NCBI RefSeq assembly: GCF_900188455.1 | Contig: NZ_FZOL01000035.1 | Span: forward strand, 1 to 52,630 | Source of the DNA: Pseudomonas japonica | GTDB lineage: Bacteria > Pseudomonadota > Gammaproteobacteria > Pseudomonadales > Pseudomonadaceae | Length of the DNA stretch: 52,630 nucleotides | Reading direction: 5' to 3' | Shown here: positions 23,678-32,180 of the stretch, one piece after another | How the letters are laid out: every line of letters starts with the position of its first letter | Position numbering within the stretch: position 1 is the stretch's first letter | The notes under the pieces: model-generated | The model's database searches: none | What the model was told of the DNA's origin: nothing | Seen by the model: the letters and a program-made list of their open reading frames with translations, nothing else | Program-made: the position numbers and the translations under genes

Positions 23678-24865
23678 ATGCGCTTCCATCTCAAGGCCGT
23701 CGGCAAGGCCGGCGTCGTCTCGCTGACCATCGAGGCTCCGGGCGATGGCGAAGCCCGGCGTATCGTCGAAGACCAGGGCCTGCGCGTCCTCAGCCTGCGC
23801 GCCGAGCGGCACTGGCGCGCGTTGCGCCCGCGCCCGCGGGAAACCTTCAACCTGGTCCTGTTCAGCCAGGAACTGACCACCCTGCTCAACGCCGGCCTGC
23901 CGCTGATCGACGCGCTGGAAAGCCTCGCGGAGAAAGAACAGGCCTCCCAGGCGCGCAAGACCCTCGATGGGCTGGTGCGCCTGCTGTACGAAGGCAAGTC
24001 GTTCTCCCAGGCCCTGGCCCAGCTTGCGCCGGTATTCCCGCCGCTCTACATCGCCCTGGTGCAGTCCAGCGAAAAGACCGGTGCGGTGGGCGAGGCGCTG
24101 GGGCGCTATGTCAGCTATCGGCAACGCATGGACGAGGTCCGGCAGAAGATCGTCAGCGCCTCGATCTACCCGGTGCTGTTGCTGGTCGTCGGCAGTGGCG
24201 TGGTGCTGTTCCTGATGGGTTATGTCGTCCCTCGCTTCAGCCTGGTGTTCGAAGGGCTGGGCAACGACCTGCCGTGGCTGTCGCGGATGCTGATGAACGG
24301 CGGCATGTTCCTGCATGCCCGCCAGGGCGAGCTGTTCGCCCTGCTCGTGGCCGGCCTCGGCGGCCTCGCCGTGCTCCAGCGCCGCCCGGCGTTTCGCCGC
24401 GCAATCGGGCGGCTGGTGGAAAAACTGCCGGCGGTCCACCAACGCCTGGTCATGTACGAACTGGCGCGCTTCTATCGTTCCCTGGGCATTCTCCTGCAGG
24501 GTGGAATCCCGCTGGTCACCGCCATGGGCATGGTCCGCGGCCTGCTTGGCGGCGCCTCCCGCCTGCGCCTGGACCAGGCCTGCGAACGGGTGCGCGAGGG
24601 CCAATCGCTGTCGGCGGCGCTGGAGCGCAATCAACTGGTGACACCGGTGTCCCTGCGCCTGCTCAGGGCGGGCGAACAGTCCGGCAACCTCGGGCAGATG
24701 ATGGAGCGCAGCGCGGACTTCTACGACGAAGAGATCAGCCGCTGGATCGAATGGTTCGTGCGCCTGTTCGAGCCGCTGCTGATGACCTTCATCGGGCTGC
24801 TGATCGGGGTGATCGTGATCCTGATGTACATCCCGATCTTCGAGCTGGCGTCGAGTATTCATTGA
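23678..24865 (+). CDS. gspF: Type II secretion inner-membrane protein GspF
   Basis: This 395-residue polytopic protein has two T2SSF domains (about 60-190 and 265-385) with the repeated motifs FSQELTTLLNAGLPLIDAL / LARFYRSLGILLQGGIPLVTAM and ALVQSSEKTGAVGEAL / RLLRAGEQSGNLGQMM. Transmembrane helices lie near 165-190, 215-235 and 370-392. It is the membrane platform above GspE. GGAG precedes ATG 23678. Without this gene the minus-strand operon lacks GspF, so the two loci should form one machine. Confidence 0.93.
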   Translation: MRFHLKAVGKAGVVSLTIEAPGDGEARRIVEDQGLRVLSLRAERHWRALRPRPRETFNLVLFSQELTTLLNAGLPLIDALESLAEKEQASQARKTLDGLVRLLYEGKSFSQALAQLAPVFPPLYIALVQSSEKTGAVGEALGRYVSYRQRMDEVRQKIVSASIYPVLLLVVGSGVVLFLMGYVVPRFSLVFEGLGNDLPWLSRMLMNGGMFLHARQGELFALLVAGLGGLAVLQRRPAFRRAIGRLVEKLPAVHQRLVMYELARFYRSLGILLQGGIPLVTAMGMVRGLLGGASRLRLDQACERVREGQSLSAALERNQLVTPVSLRLLRAGEQSGNLGQMMERSADFYDEEISRWIEWFVRLFEPLLMTFIGLLIGVIVILMYIPIFELASSIH

Positions 24866-25084
24866 GGAACGGAGGCCCGAGGGCATCCTCGAACACCAGG
24901 CTTCGCGACACAGGCAAACGACACCGGCTGCCCCCCTCCAGCCCTCGTGAAATCCCCGACCCCCGACCTTGCAAAAGCCCCGCAAGCGTCTAAGTTTTGT
25001 GAGTGACCTGATGAGGTGCCATCAAAACACTATCAATCAAAAGACACCTCACTCCCTCAAAAGAACAACGATCAGTCTGTAGAA
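24866..25084 (+). other. Upstream part of the ebo operon leader/promoter region
   Basis: There is no gene here. The right part is AT-richer than its surroundings and carries an inverted repeat TGAGGTG...CACCTCA with a loop of about 27 nt (25012-25052). I see no confident -35/-10 pair and no sigma-54 element. Confidence 0.4.
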
Positions 25085-25102
25085 ACTGAAACGGATATCA
25101 GT
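25085..25102 (+). promoter_or_regulatory. GGA-loop hairpin 1 (candidate Rsm/CsrA site)
   Basis: ACTGA-AACGGATA-TCAGT forms a 5-bp stem with ACGGAT in the loop, a match to the A-N-GGA-N core bound by RsmA/RsmE/CsrA proteins. It lies 26 nt upstream of the next hairpin's first base. Confidence 0.5.
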
Positions 25103-25110
25103 CAAAAAAT

Positions 25111-25129
25111 ATCAAGAGGGATGCTTGAT
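25111..25129 (+). promoter_or_regulatory. GGA-loop hairpin 2 enclosing the Shine-Dalgarno (Rsm/CsrA site)
   Basis: ATCAAG-AGGGATG-CTTGAT forms a perfect 6-bp stem. The loop AGGGATG matches the CsrA core ARGGAUG and contains the GAGGG Shine-Dalgarno, while the right arm runs into the ATG at 25128. Binding by an Rsm protein would block ribosome access, which places the operon under likely Gac/Rsm control. Confidence 0.7.
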
Positions 25130-26999
25130 GATGCGCGGCCTATGGCGTGGTGTGCTCTCGAAACGAGGGCCTGCCGAACACTTCTGGGTGTCTGTAATCT
25201 GCTTTTCCGTCCTGGTGATCGCCAGCTTCCTGCTGTTCGAACAACAGATCCAGGACCTCGTCGCCCAGCTCGACCTGTACCTTCCGCAAACCCCTGCGCA
25301 ACAGTTCAACCTGGCGCTGCTGGTGATCGCCTTGCTCGCGCTGGACGTGGTACTGCCCGTCCCGTCGAGCATGGTGGCGCTGCTGGCCGTGGCCGCCCTG
25401 GGCGGTGTCGGCGGTTACCTGGTGATCTTCATCGGCCTGTGCCTCGGCGCCTGGCTCGGTTATGCCCTGGGCGCCGGCTATTTCCGCGTGCTGTCCGGGC
25501 GCCTCGGGCTGCACCAGCGCAAGCCGGGACAACTGGCCTACACGCTGGGCACCCTGTCGCTGATCTGCCTGCGCGGCGTGCCGGTGCTGGCGGAAACCTC
25601 GGTGGTGGCCGCGGGCATGCAGCGCTATCCGCTGCGCGCCTTCCTTGTGGTGACCACCCTGGCCAATGCTGGCCTGGCCCTGGCCTACAGCGCCATCGGC
25701 AGCTATCTGGTGGCGCAGAACGCGCTGCTGGTGACGCTGCTCGCCAGCATGGTCCTGCCAGGCCTGTTCATCGCCGGCTACAGCCTGTTCAAGCGCCTGC
25801 GACAGGCGCCGGAACAAGCGCTGCGCGGCCGCTTCGAGGTCAGCTACGACTATCCGGTGCTGTTCACCGATCACCTGTTCGACCCGGGCAATTCCTGCCT
25901 GCACCGCCAACTCACCGCCGGGCGGCACGGCCGGGTGACGGTGCTGATCTTCGCCGACGAACACCTGCTGCACTGCAATCCACAGCTGGCGGCGCAGATC
26001 CAGAGCTGGTTCGCCGCCCATGCCACCGACCTGCACCTGCAAGCGCCGCCCATAGCCGTCCCGGCCGGTGAGCTGAGCAAGACCGCCGACGTGTTGCAGC
26101 AGCTCTACCGCGACATGCTCGACCATGGCCTGGACCGCCACTGCTATGTCCTGGCCATGGGCGGCGGCGCCCTGCTGGACTCGGTGGGCTATGCCTGCGC
26201 CACCTTCCACCGCGGCATTCGCCTGATCCGCCTGCCGAGCACGGTACTGGCGCAGAACGATGCCGGGATCGGGGTGAAGAACGGCATCAACGCCTTCGGC
26301 CAGAAGAACCTGCTCGGCGCCTTCTACCCCGCCACCGCGGTGATCAACGACTTCCAGCTGCTGACCAGCCTGGGCCGTCGCGACCAGATCGCCGGACTGG
26401 CCGAGGCGGTCAAGGTGGCCCTGATCAAGGACGAGGCCTTCTTCCAGTGGATGGAGCAGCAGGCCGACGCGCTCGCCGGCTTCGATCATGCCGCCAGCCG
26501 CCATGCCATCCGCCGCTGCGCCGAACTGCACCTGGCGCATATCACCGGTGCCGGCGATCCCTTCGAGCGCGGCAACGGCCGGCCGCTGGACTACGGCCAC
26601 TGGGCCGCGCACAAGCTGGAAAACCTCAGCCAGCACCGTCTGCGCCACGGCGAGGCGGTGGCGGTGGGCATGGCCCTGGACGGGCTCTATGCCAATGCCC
26701 TGGGCTTGTTGAGCGATGCCGAGACGGAACGGCTCATGGACCTGCTGGCCAGGCTCGGCTTCAACCTGTGCCCGCCGGAGCTGGGCTTGAAGGACGCGCA
26801 AGGCCGTTCCCTGGTGCTGCTCGGGCTGGAGGAGTTCCGCCAGCACCTGGGCGGACAGCTGTCCATTCCCATGCTCAACCGCATCGGCAGCTCCATCGAC
26901 CTGCATGAAATCGATGACCGCCTGATGGAGCAGGCGCTGCTGCGGCTGTCGTCCCGCGGCAGCGCGGCACTGGCCCTGAACGAGGGCTGCACGCCATGA
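25128..26999 (+). CDS. EboD-type dehydroquinate synthase-like enzyme fused to a DedA/VTT membrane domain
   Basis: This 623-residue protein has two parts. Residues ~1-225 contain several membrane helices with a DedA/SNARE-associated motif (VLPVPSSMVALLAVAALGGVGGYL, GAWLGYALG, RGVPVLAETSVVAAGMQRYP). Residues ~230-600 are dehydroquinate synthase-like: AMGGGALLDSVGYACATFHRGI, RLPSTVLAQNDAGIGVKNGIN, the Glu of GLAEAVKVALI, GHWAAHKLE and RHGEAVAVGM (NAD and zinc positions). EboD proteins are normally described by the enzyme part alone. ATG 25128 has AGAGGG 7 nt upstream. It is the first gene of the operon; the next overlaps by ATGA. The reaction is unknown. Confidence 0.85.
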   Translation: MMRGLWRGVLSKRGPAEHFWVSVICFSVLVIASFLLFEQQIQDLVAQLDLYLPQTPAQQFNLALLVIALLALDVVLPVPSSMVALLAVAALGGVGGYLVIFIGLCLGAWLGYALGAGYFRVLSGRLGLHQRKPGQLAYTLGTLSLICLRGVPVLAETSVVAAGMQRYPLRAFLVVTTLANAGLALAYSAIGSYLVAQNALLVTLLASMVLPGLFIAGYSLFKRLRQAPEQALRGRFEVSYDYPVLFTDHLFDPGNSCLHRQLTAGRHGRVTVLIFADEHLLHCNPQLAAQIQSWFAAHATDLHLQAPPIAVPAGELSKTADVLQQLYRDMLDHGLDRHCYVLAMGGGALLDSVGYACATFHRGIRLIRLPSTVLAQNDAGIGVKNGINAFGQKNLLGAFYPATAVINDFQLLTSLGRRDQIAGLAEAVKVALIKDEAFFQWMEQQADALAGFDHAASRHAIRRCAELHLAHITGAGDPFERGNGRPLDYGHWAAHKLENLSQHRLRHGEAVAVGMALDGLYANALGLLSDAETERLMDLLARLGFNLCPPELGLKDAQGRSLVLLGLEEFRQHLGGQLSIPMLNRIGSSIDLHEIDDRLMEQALLRLSSRGSAALALNEGCTP

Positions 27000-27883
27000 G
27001 CCAGATGCCGCAGGTCAAGACCTGGATGACCCTGGGCCGCATCTCCAACCTGCCGACGGTATGGACCAACACCCTGGCCGCCACCCTCCTGGCCAGCAGT
27101 GCCGGGGCCCTGACGCCACCGTCGTCGCTGGTCTGGGTCCTGCTGCTGGTCACCCTGTCGCTGCTGTACCTGGCCGGCATGTTGCTCAATGACCTGCTGG
27201 ATGCCGACTGGGATGAACAGCACCACAATCCCCGCCCCATTACCCTGGGTCTGGTCAGTCGGCAGCAGGTGCGCCTTGCCAGCGTGCTGTTGCTCGCCCT
27301 GGCCGCGGCCTCGGCGTTGCTCCTGAGCCAGCTGATCGACCAGCCGCACTGGCTGCTGGGGAGTGTGGTCCTGCTGGTGGGCTGCATCTTCGGCTACAAC
27401 CTGCTGCACAAGAAGCACGTCCACAGCGTCTGGCTGATGGGCGCCTGCCGCTCGGCGCTGTACCTCACCGCGGCAGCCAGCCTGGCGATACCGCCAGGCC
27501 CCATCTGGCTCTGCGCTGCCCTGCTCGGGGTGTATATCAGCGGGCTGACCTACCTCGCCCGCCAGGAACACCGCAACCAGCTGATCAGCCGCCTGCCCGT
27601 GCTGCTGATGCTCAGCCCGCTGGCCCTGGCGCTGTATGCCGACACCCTGTGGTTCTGGCCGGTGCTCGCACTGTGGCTCGGCTGGCTGGGCTGGCACTAC
27701 CGGCTGCACCTGGCCGATCCGCAAAAGCGCCAGGTGCGCGCCTTCATCGGCGCGGGGCTGGCGGCGCTGCCGCTGTTCGATGCCCTGGTCATGGCCGTGG
27801 CCGATCAGCCGCTGGGCAGCCTGTTCTGCGTCCTGGTGTTCTTCCTGCTCCCTCACTTCCAGCGCTGGATCAAACCGACATGA
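26996..27883 (+). CDS. EboC-type UbiA-family prenyltransferase
   Basis: This 295-residue membrane protein has about eight to nine predicted helices and the Asp-rich prenyl-diphosphate motif Asn65-Asp66-LL-Asp69-ADWD. The second Asp-rich site is degenerate. An early SNLPTVWTNTLAA segment is typical of UbiA. It presumably moves a prenyl group onto a product of the neighbouring enzymes; the substrate is unknown. Its start overlaps the preceding stop (ATGA), and so does the following gene, giving tight translational coupling. Confidence 0.88.
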   Translation: MSQMPQVKTWMTLGRISNLPTVWTNTLAATLLASSAGALTPPSSLVWVLLLVTLSLLYLAGMLLNDLLDADWDEQHHNPRPITLGLVSRQQVRLASVLLLALAAASALLLSQLIDQPHWLLGSVVLLVGCIFGYNLLHKKHVHSVWLMGACRSALYLTAAASLAIPPGPIWLCAALLGVYISGLTYLARQEHRNQLISRLPVLLMLSPLALALYADTLWFWPVLALWLGWLGWHYRLHLADPQKRQVRAFIGAGLAALPLFDALVMAVADQPLGSLFCVLVFFLLPHFQRWIKPT

Positions 27884-28617
27884 GCATGGATTCGCTCGAA
27901 CTACGCCACGAATGCCTGGCTGAACGGCATCAGGACCTGACCCGACAACTCGATCCGGACGAGCTGCAGTGGTGGCAACAGGCCCGGGAGCAGCTGGCCC
28001 GGACAGCCGAGGCGATCAAGGCCAGCGTGTTGATCAGCCAGTGCGGACGCCACCTGCGTGACCAGCCCGGCACGGACGGCTGGAGCACCGTGCAACTGGC
28101 CCGCGCCCTGCTGCTGGCCGAGGTCGTCGGGCAGCAGGCCGGCGGCGACCAGGTGCCCCTGCTGAACCAGTTGTTCCTGTGGGGTGACGACCAGGAAAAG
28201 ATCGTCCTGCTCAAGGCCCTCGACTGGCTCGACAGCCGCGGCCAGTGCCTGGAGCTGGCGTTGCTGGCCGGCCGCACCAGCAACCCCCAGGTCTTCGCCG
28301 CCCTCGCCCTCGATACGCCCTACCCGTCCCGCCACTACCCGGAACGGGCCTTCCACCAGCTGGTGCTCAAAGCGCTGGGCATGGGGCTGGACAGCGCCCG
28401 CGTGATCGGCTTGGCACAGCGCCACGGCGTCACCCTCAACCAGCTGGCCATCGACCTGCTGGACGAGCAACTGGCCGCCGACCGAACGGTCTCCCCCAGC
28501 CTGCCCCGGCTGATCGCCTTCGATCTGCTCAGCCCGGCGCAACGCCAGCGCCTGGCGGGCCTGGACCGGCAGCAACGCCTGCCCCGGGAATGGCACGAGT
28601 ACCTGGCGAGCGCCTGA
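27880..28617 (+). CDS. EboA family protein
   Basis: This 245-residue soluble, helix-rich protein has no recognisable catalytic motif. The pattern (LFLWGDDQEKIVLLKALDWLD, ALDTPYPSRHYPERAFHQLVLKAL) fits EboA, the conserved protein that names the ebo cluster. No signal peptide or membrane segment is seen. It overlaps the UbiA gene by ATGA. The position between UbiA and TatD genes supports the family call. Confidence 0.8.
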   Translation: MSMDSLELRHECLAERHQDLTRQLDPDELQWWQQAREQLARTAEAIKASVLISQCGRHLRDQPGTDGWSTVQLARALLLAEVVGQQAGGDQVPLLNQLFLWGDDQEKIVLLKALDWLDSRGQCLELALLAGRTSNPQVFAALALDTPYPSRHYPERAFHQLVLKALGMGLDSARVIGLAQRHGVTLNQLAIDLLDEQLAADRTVSPSLPRLIAFDLLSPAQRQRLAGLDRQQRLPREWHEYLASA

Positions 28618-28664
28618 ACGAAATCCCATGCACATCACACTCTGCCTTTGAAGAGGATGCACCC

Positions 28665-29549
28665 ATGCCCAAGTACTTCGATCCGCATATCCATATGGTC
28701 AGCCGCACCACCGACGACTACCAGAACATGGCGGCCGCCGGCATCACCGGGGTCATCGAGCCGGCGTTCTGGCAGGGCCAGGCACGCACCAGCCTCGGCA
28801 GTTTCGTCGACTACTTCGACACCCTGCTCGGCTGGGAGCGCTTCCGCGCCAGCATGTTCGGCATCCATCACTTCTGCACCCTCGGTATCAACCCCAAGGA
28901 AGCCAACAACCTTTCGCTCGCCCACGAAGTCCTGGAGGCACTGCCGCGTTTCCTGGTGAAGGACGGCGTGGTGGCGGTCGGCGAGATCGGCTACGACGAC
29001 ATCACCCCCGAGGAGGATCGTTTCTTCGCCGCCCAGCTGGAGCTGGCCCGCCAGTTCCACCTGCCAGTGCTGGTGCATACCCCGCACCGCGACAAGATCG
29101 GCGGCACCAAGCGCACCCTGGCGGTGATCCGCGAAGTCGGCATCCCCGAGCATCTGGTGATCATCGACCACCTCAACGAGCTGACCCTGCCGCTGGTGCT
29201 GGACAGCGACTGCTGGCGCGGCCACTCCATCTACCCCAACACCAAGATGTCGGAGGAGCGCATGGTCGCCCTGCTCAAGCAGTACGGCACCGAGAAGATG
29301 GTGGTCAACAGCGCCGCCGACTGGGGCATCAGCGACCCGCTGAAGGTGCCGAAGACCGGCCAGGCCATGCTCGCCGCCGGCTTTACCGAGGCCCAGGTGG
29401 AGCAAGTGCTGTTCCATAACCCGGTGGACTTCTTTGCCCAGAGCGGTCAGTTGGACAAGAACGATGTCAGCAAGCCGCTGCCCATCGACCAGCGCAAGCA
29501 ATGGCAGGAAAACTCCGCCCTGCGTGGCCAGGATCCGGTGGTCAAATGA
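28665..29549 (+). CDS. EboB-type TatD-like metal-dependent hydrolase
   Basis: This 294-residue TIM-barrel protein shows the TatD/amidohydrolase metal motifs: DPHIHMVS (His-x-His at 8 and 10), VGEIGYDD, LVHTPHRDK, IDHLNE and an Asp in SAADWGISDP. The start at 28665 has AAGAGGA upstream and is 47 nt after eboA, the only gap among the first six genes. The stop overlaps the next ATG. It probably hydrolyses a small molecule, not necessarily DNA. Confidence 0.87.
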   Translation: MPKYFDPHIHMVSRTTDDYQNMAAAGITGVIEPAFWQGQARTSLGSFVDYFDTLLGWERFRASMFGIHHFCTLGINPKEANNLSLAHEVLEALPRFLVKDGVVAVGEIGYDDITPEEDRFFAAQLELARQFHLPVLVHTPHRDKIGGTKRTLAVIREVGIPEHLVIIDHLNELTLPLVLDSDCWRGHSIYPNTKMSEERMVALLKQYGTEKMVVNSAADWGISDPLKVPKTGQAMLAAGFTEAQVEQVLFHNPVDFFAQSGQLDKNDVSKPLPIDQRKQWQENSALRGQDPVVK

Positions 29550-30745
29550 AGGCCGCGCAGCTCGGCTACTGCAGCAATGTGCACCCGGCCCATGACCTGG
29601 CCGGGCTGCGTTCCTCCATCGAACGGCACTTCCAGGGGGTACGCCGGCTGCGCGGGCTGGAGCGGCAGGACAGCGGCCTGTGGATCTGCGCCCGTGCCGC
29701 GCTCGAACTGCAACAGCCGGCGGCCCGGGCGCAGTTCCTCGACCTGCTGCACGACACCGGGCTGCGCCTGACTTCGTTGAATGGTTTCCCCTATGGCCGC
29801 TTCCATGAGGGCGCGGTGAAGGCCGAGGTCTACCTGCCCGACTGGAGCATGCCCGAGCGCCTGGCCTACAGCCTGGACCTGGCGAGAATCCTGGCCGAGG
29901 CCTTGCCGCCCGACTGCCCGCAAGGGGTGATTTCCAGCGTGCCCCTGGGCTATGCCGCTGGCTGGAGCCCGCTGCTGCAGCAGCACGCCGAGGACCAGCT
30001 GCGCCAGCTCACGGCCGCGCTGGCCAGCCTGCACCGGGAGACCGGCAGGAAGATCGTGTTCTGCCTGGAAATGGAACCGGACTGCGTGCTGCAGAACACC
30101 GATCAGGCCATCGCCTTCTTCCAGCACTGGCAGGGCAGCGATACGAACCATGGCTACCTGGCGCTGTGCTTCGACGTCTGCCACCAGGCGGTGATGTTCG
30201 AGGACTGCTACCAGTCGCTGGCCCGGCTGCGTCAGACAGGGGTGCCGATCGGCAAGATCCAGCTGTCCAACGCCCTGATCTGTCGCGTGCCCGGCGCCGA
30301 CGAAAGCCGTCGCGCCGAGGTACTCGAGGTGCTGGCCAGCTTTTCCGAAGCCACCTACCTGCATCAGGTCAAGGCCCGCGACGGCCAGTGGCCGGACCTG
30401 CCGGCCGCCCTCGACGCTTGCGCGCAACATCCGGGCCGCTACCCCGAGTTGCGGATTCATTTCCATGTGCCGCTGTTCAGCGACCATCTGCTGCTGCCTG
30501 AACTCAGTGGCAGCCAGGTGGCCTTGATGCAGACCTTCGACTATCTGGCCGAGCACGAAGACTTCCGCCCCGTGCTGGAAGTGGAAACCTACAGCTGGAG
30601 CGTTCTCCCCGCGCAACTGCGCCCTGCCGACGAGCAGGCCCTGTTGCAGGGCATCGCTGCCGAACTGGACTGGGTCGAAGCGCAACTGCGCGTAAGACAC
30701 CTGCTGCGGGAACACGCACCGGAGGTACCTGCCGATGTCTGCTGA
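29546..30745 (+). CDS. EboE-type sugar isomerase-like TIM-barrel protein
   Basis: This 399-residue soluble protein of the xylose isomerase-like TIM-barrel superfamily shows LGYCSNVHPAHDLAGL at the start, LTSLNGFPYGRFHEGAVK, VFCLEMEPDCVLQNTDQAIAFF, LCFDVCHQAVMFED and LRIHFHVPLF. The Glu, Asp, His and His at the strand ends look like metal ligands. This matches EboE of ebo clusters. It overlaps the TatD-like gene by 4 nt and the next gene by 11 nt. The substrate is unknown. Confidence 0.85.
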   Translation: MKAAQLGYCSNVHPAHDLAGLRSSIERHFQGVRRLRGLERQDSGLWICARAALELQQPAARAQFLDLLHDTGLRLTSLNGFPYGRFHEGAVKAEVYLPDWSMPERLAYSLDLARILAEALPPDCPQGVISSVPLGYAAGWSPLLQQHAEDQLRQLTAALASLHRETGRKIVFCLEMEPDCVLQNTDQAIAFFQHWQGSDTNHGYLALCFDVCHQAVMFEDCYQSLARLRQTGVPIGKIQLSNALICRVPGADESRRAEVLEVLASFSEATYLHQVKARDGQWPDLPAALDACAQHPGRYPELRIHFHVPLFSDHLLLPELSGSQVALMQTFDYLAEHEDFRPVLEVETYSWSVLPAQLRPADEQALLQGIAAELDWVEAQLRVRHLLREHAPEVPADVC

Positions 30746-32180
30746 TCGCCCCCGCCAGCCGCTGCTGCTGATCAACGTGGTCGGCCTGACCCCATCATTG
30801 CTGGGAGCATCGACCCCACACATCAACACGCTGCTGAAAACAGCGAAAATGGCCAGCCTTCAGCCCTCGTTCCCCGCCGTGACCTCCACGGTACAGGCCT
30901 CGATCCTCACCGGCCTGCCGCCCTCCGGGCATGGCATCGTCGGCAATGGCTGGTACTTTCGCGACCAGGGCGAGGTGCGCTTCTGGCTGCAGCCCAATGC
31001 GCTGATCCAGGGCGAGAAGGTCTGGCATACGCTGCAGCGCGAGCTGCCCGGGTTCCGCTGCAGTCAGCTGTTCTGGTGGTACAACATGTACGCCGACGTG
31101 GACGCCTCCATCACCCCGCGTCCGCACTACCCGGCCGACGGGCGCAAGCTGTTCGGCCTGTATTCGTCGCCGCCGGGCCTGCACGAACGGATCGAGGCGC
31201 GGATCGGCGCGTTTCCGTTCCCCGGATTCTGGGGGCCGGCGGCCGGCATCGCGTCGAGCCGCTGGATCGTCGATTGCGCCCTGCTCGAATTCCAGCTGAA
31301 CCGCCCCGACCTGCAGTTGGTCTACCTGCCCCACCTGGACTACAGCCTGCAGCGCGTCGGCCCCGAGCATCCGTCGATCGTCGACGAAGTGCGGGCCATC
31401 GACCATGAAGTCGGGCGCCTGCTGAGCTTTGCCCGGGAACAGGGGGCGGCGGTGGTGCTACTGTCCGAATACGGTATAGAAGCCGTCGAGCGTTCGGTGT
31501 CGATCAATCGCCTGCTGCGCGCCGAAGGCCTGTTGCAGGTGCGTCAGTCACTGAGCTGGGAGTTGCTCGATCCGGGGGCCAGTGCCGCCTTCGCCGTGGT
31601 CGACCACCAGATCGCCCATGTCTACGTGAAGCGGGCCGAGGACATTCCCCGGGTCAAGGCGCTGCTGCAGGGGCAGCCCGGCATCGAGCAGGTCCTCGAC
31701 AGGAACGAACAGCGCGCCTTCCAGCTGGACCATCCGCGCAGCGGCGAGCTGGTGGCCGTGGCGGCGCCGGGTCACTGGTTCGATTACTACTACTGGTTCG
31801 ACGACCGCAAGGCCCCCGACTTCGCCCGCACCGTGGACATCCACCGCAAGCCGGGCTACGACCCGCTGGAGCTGTTCATCGACCCGGCGATCCGTTTCCC
31901 CGGATTGAAGGTCGCGCGCCGCCTGCTGCAGAAAAAACTCGGCTTTCGCTACTACATGGACCTGATCCCGCTGGACACCGCACTGGTCCGCGGCAGCCAT
32001 GGCCGTGCGCCGGCCAGCGAGCAGGCCGGCCCGTTGCTCATCACCGATTGCGACCTGCCGTTGCCCCCGCGCCTTGCGGCGGCAGAGGTCAAACAACTGC
32101 TCCTGGCGCACTTCCTGGGGCAGTCCTACACCGACCTGGCCAATGCCAAGGAGCTTACATGCGGCGAGCCATCTCTATAA
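30735..32180 (+). CDS. EboF-type alkaline phosphatase/nucleotide pyrophosphatase-fold protein
   Basis: This 481-residue protein of the alkaline phosphatase superfamily has an N-terminal LLLINVVGLTP that places the usual metal-binding Asp as Asn. The nucleophile region is FPAVTSTVQASILTGLPPSGHGIVGNGWYFR (Thr nucleophile); YLPHLDYSLQRVGPEH and LLSEYGIEAVERSVSINR follow. The Asn in place of Asp is notable. GGAGG sits 10 nt before ATG. It ends 22 nt inside the next gene. Confidence 0.85.
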   Translation: MSADRPRQPLLLINVVGLTPSLLGASTPHINTLLKTAKMASLQPSFPAVTSTVQASILTGLPPSGHGIVGNGWYFRDQGEVRFWLQPNALIQGEKVWHTLQRELPGFRCSQLFWWYNMYADVDASITPRPHYPADGRKLFGLYSSPPGLHERIEARIGAFPFPGFWGPAAGIASSRWIVDCALLEFQLNRPDLQLVYLPHLDYSLQRVGPEHPSIVDEVRAIDHEVGRLLSFAREQGAAVVLLSEYGIEAVERSVSINRLLRAEGLLQVRQSLSWELLDPGASAAFAVVDHQIAHVYVKRAEDIPRVKALLQGQPGIEQVLDRNEQRAFQLDHPRSGELVAVAAPGHWFDYYYWFDDRKAPDFARTVDIHRKPGYDPLELFIDPAIRFPGLKVARRLLQKKLGFRYYMDLIPLDTALVRGSHGRAPASEQAGPLLITDCDLPLPPRLAAAEVKQLLLAHFLGQSYTDLANAKELTCGEPSL

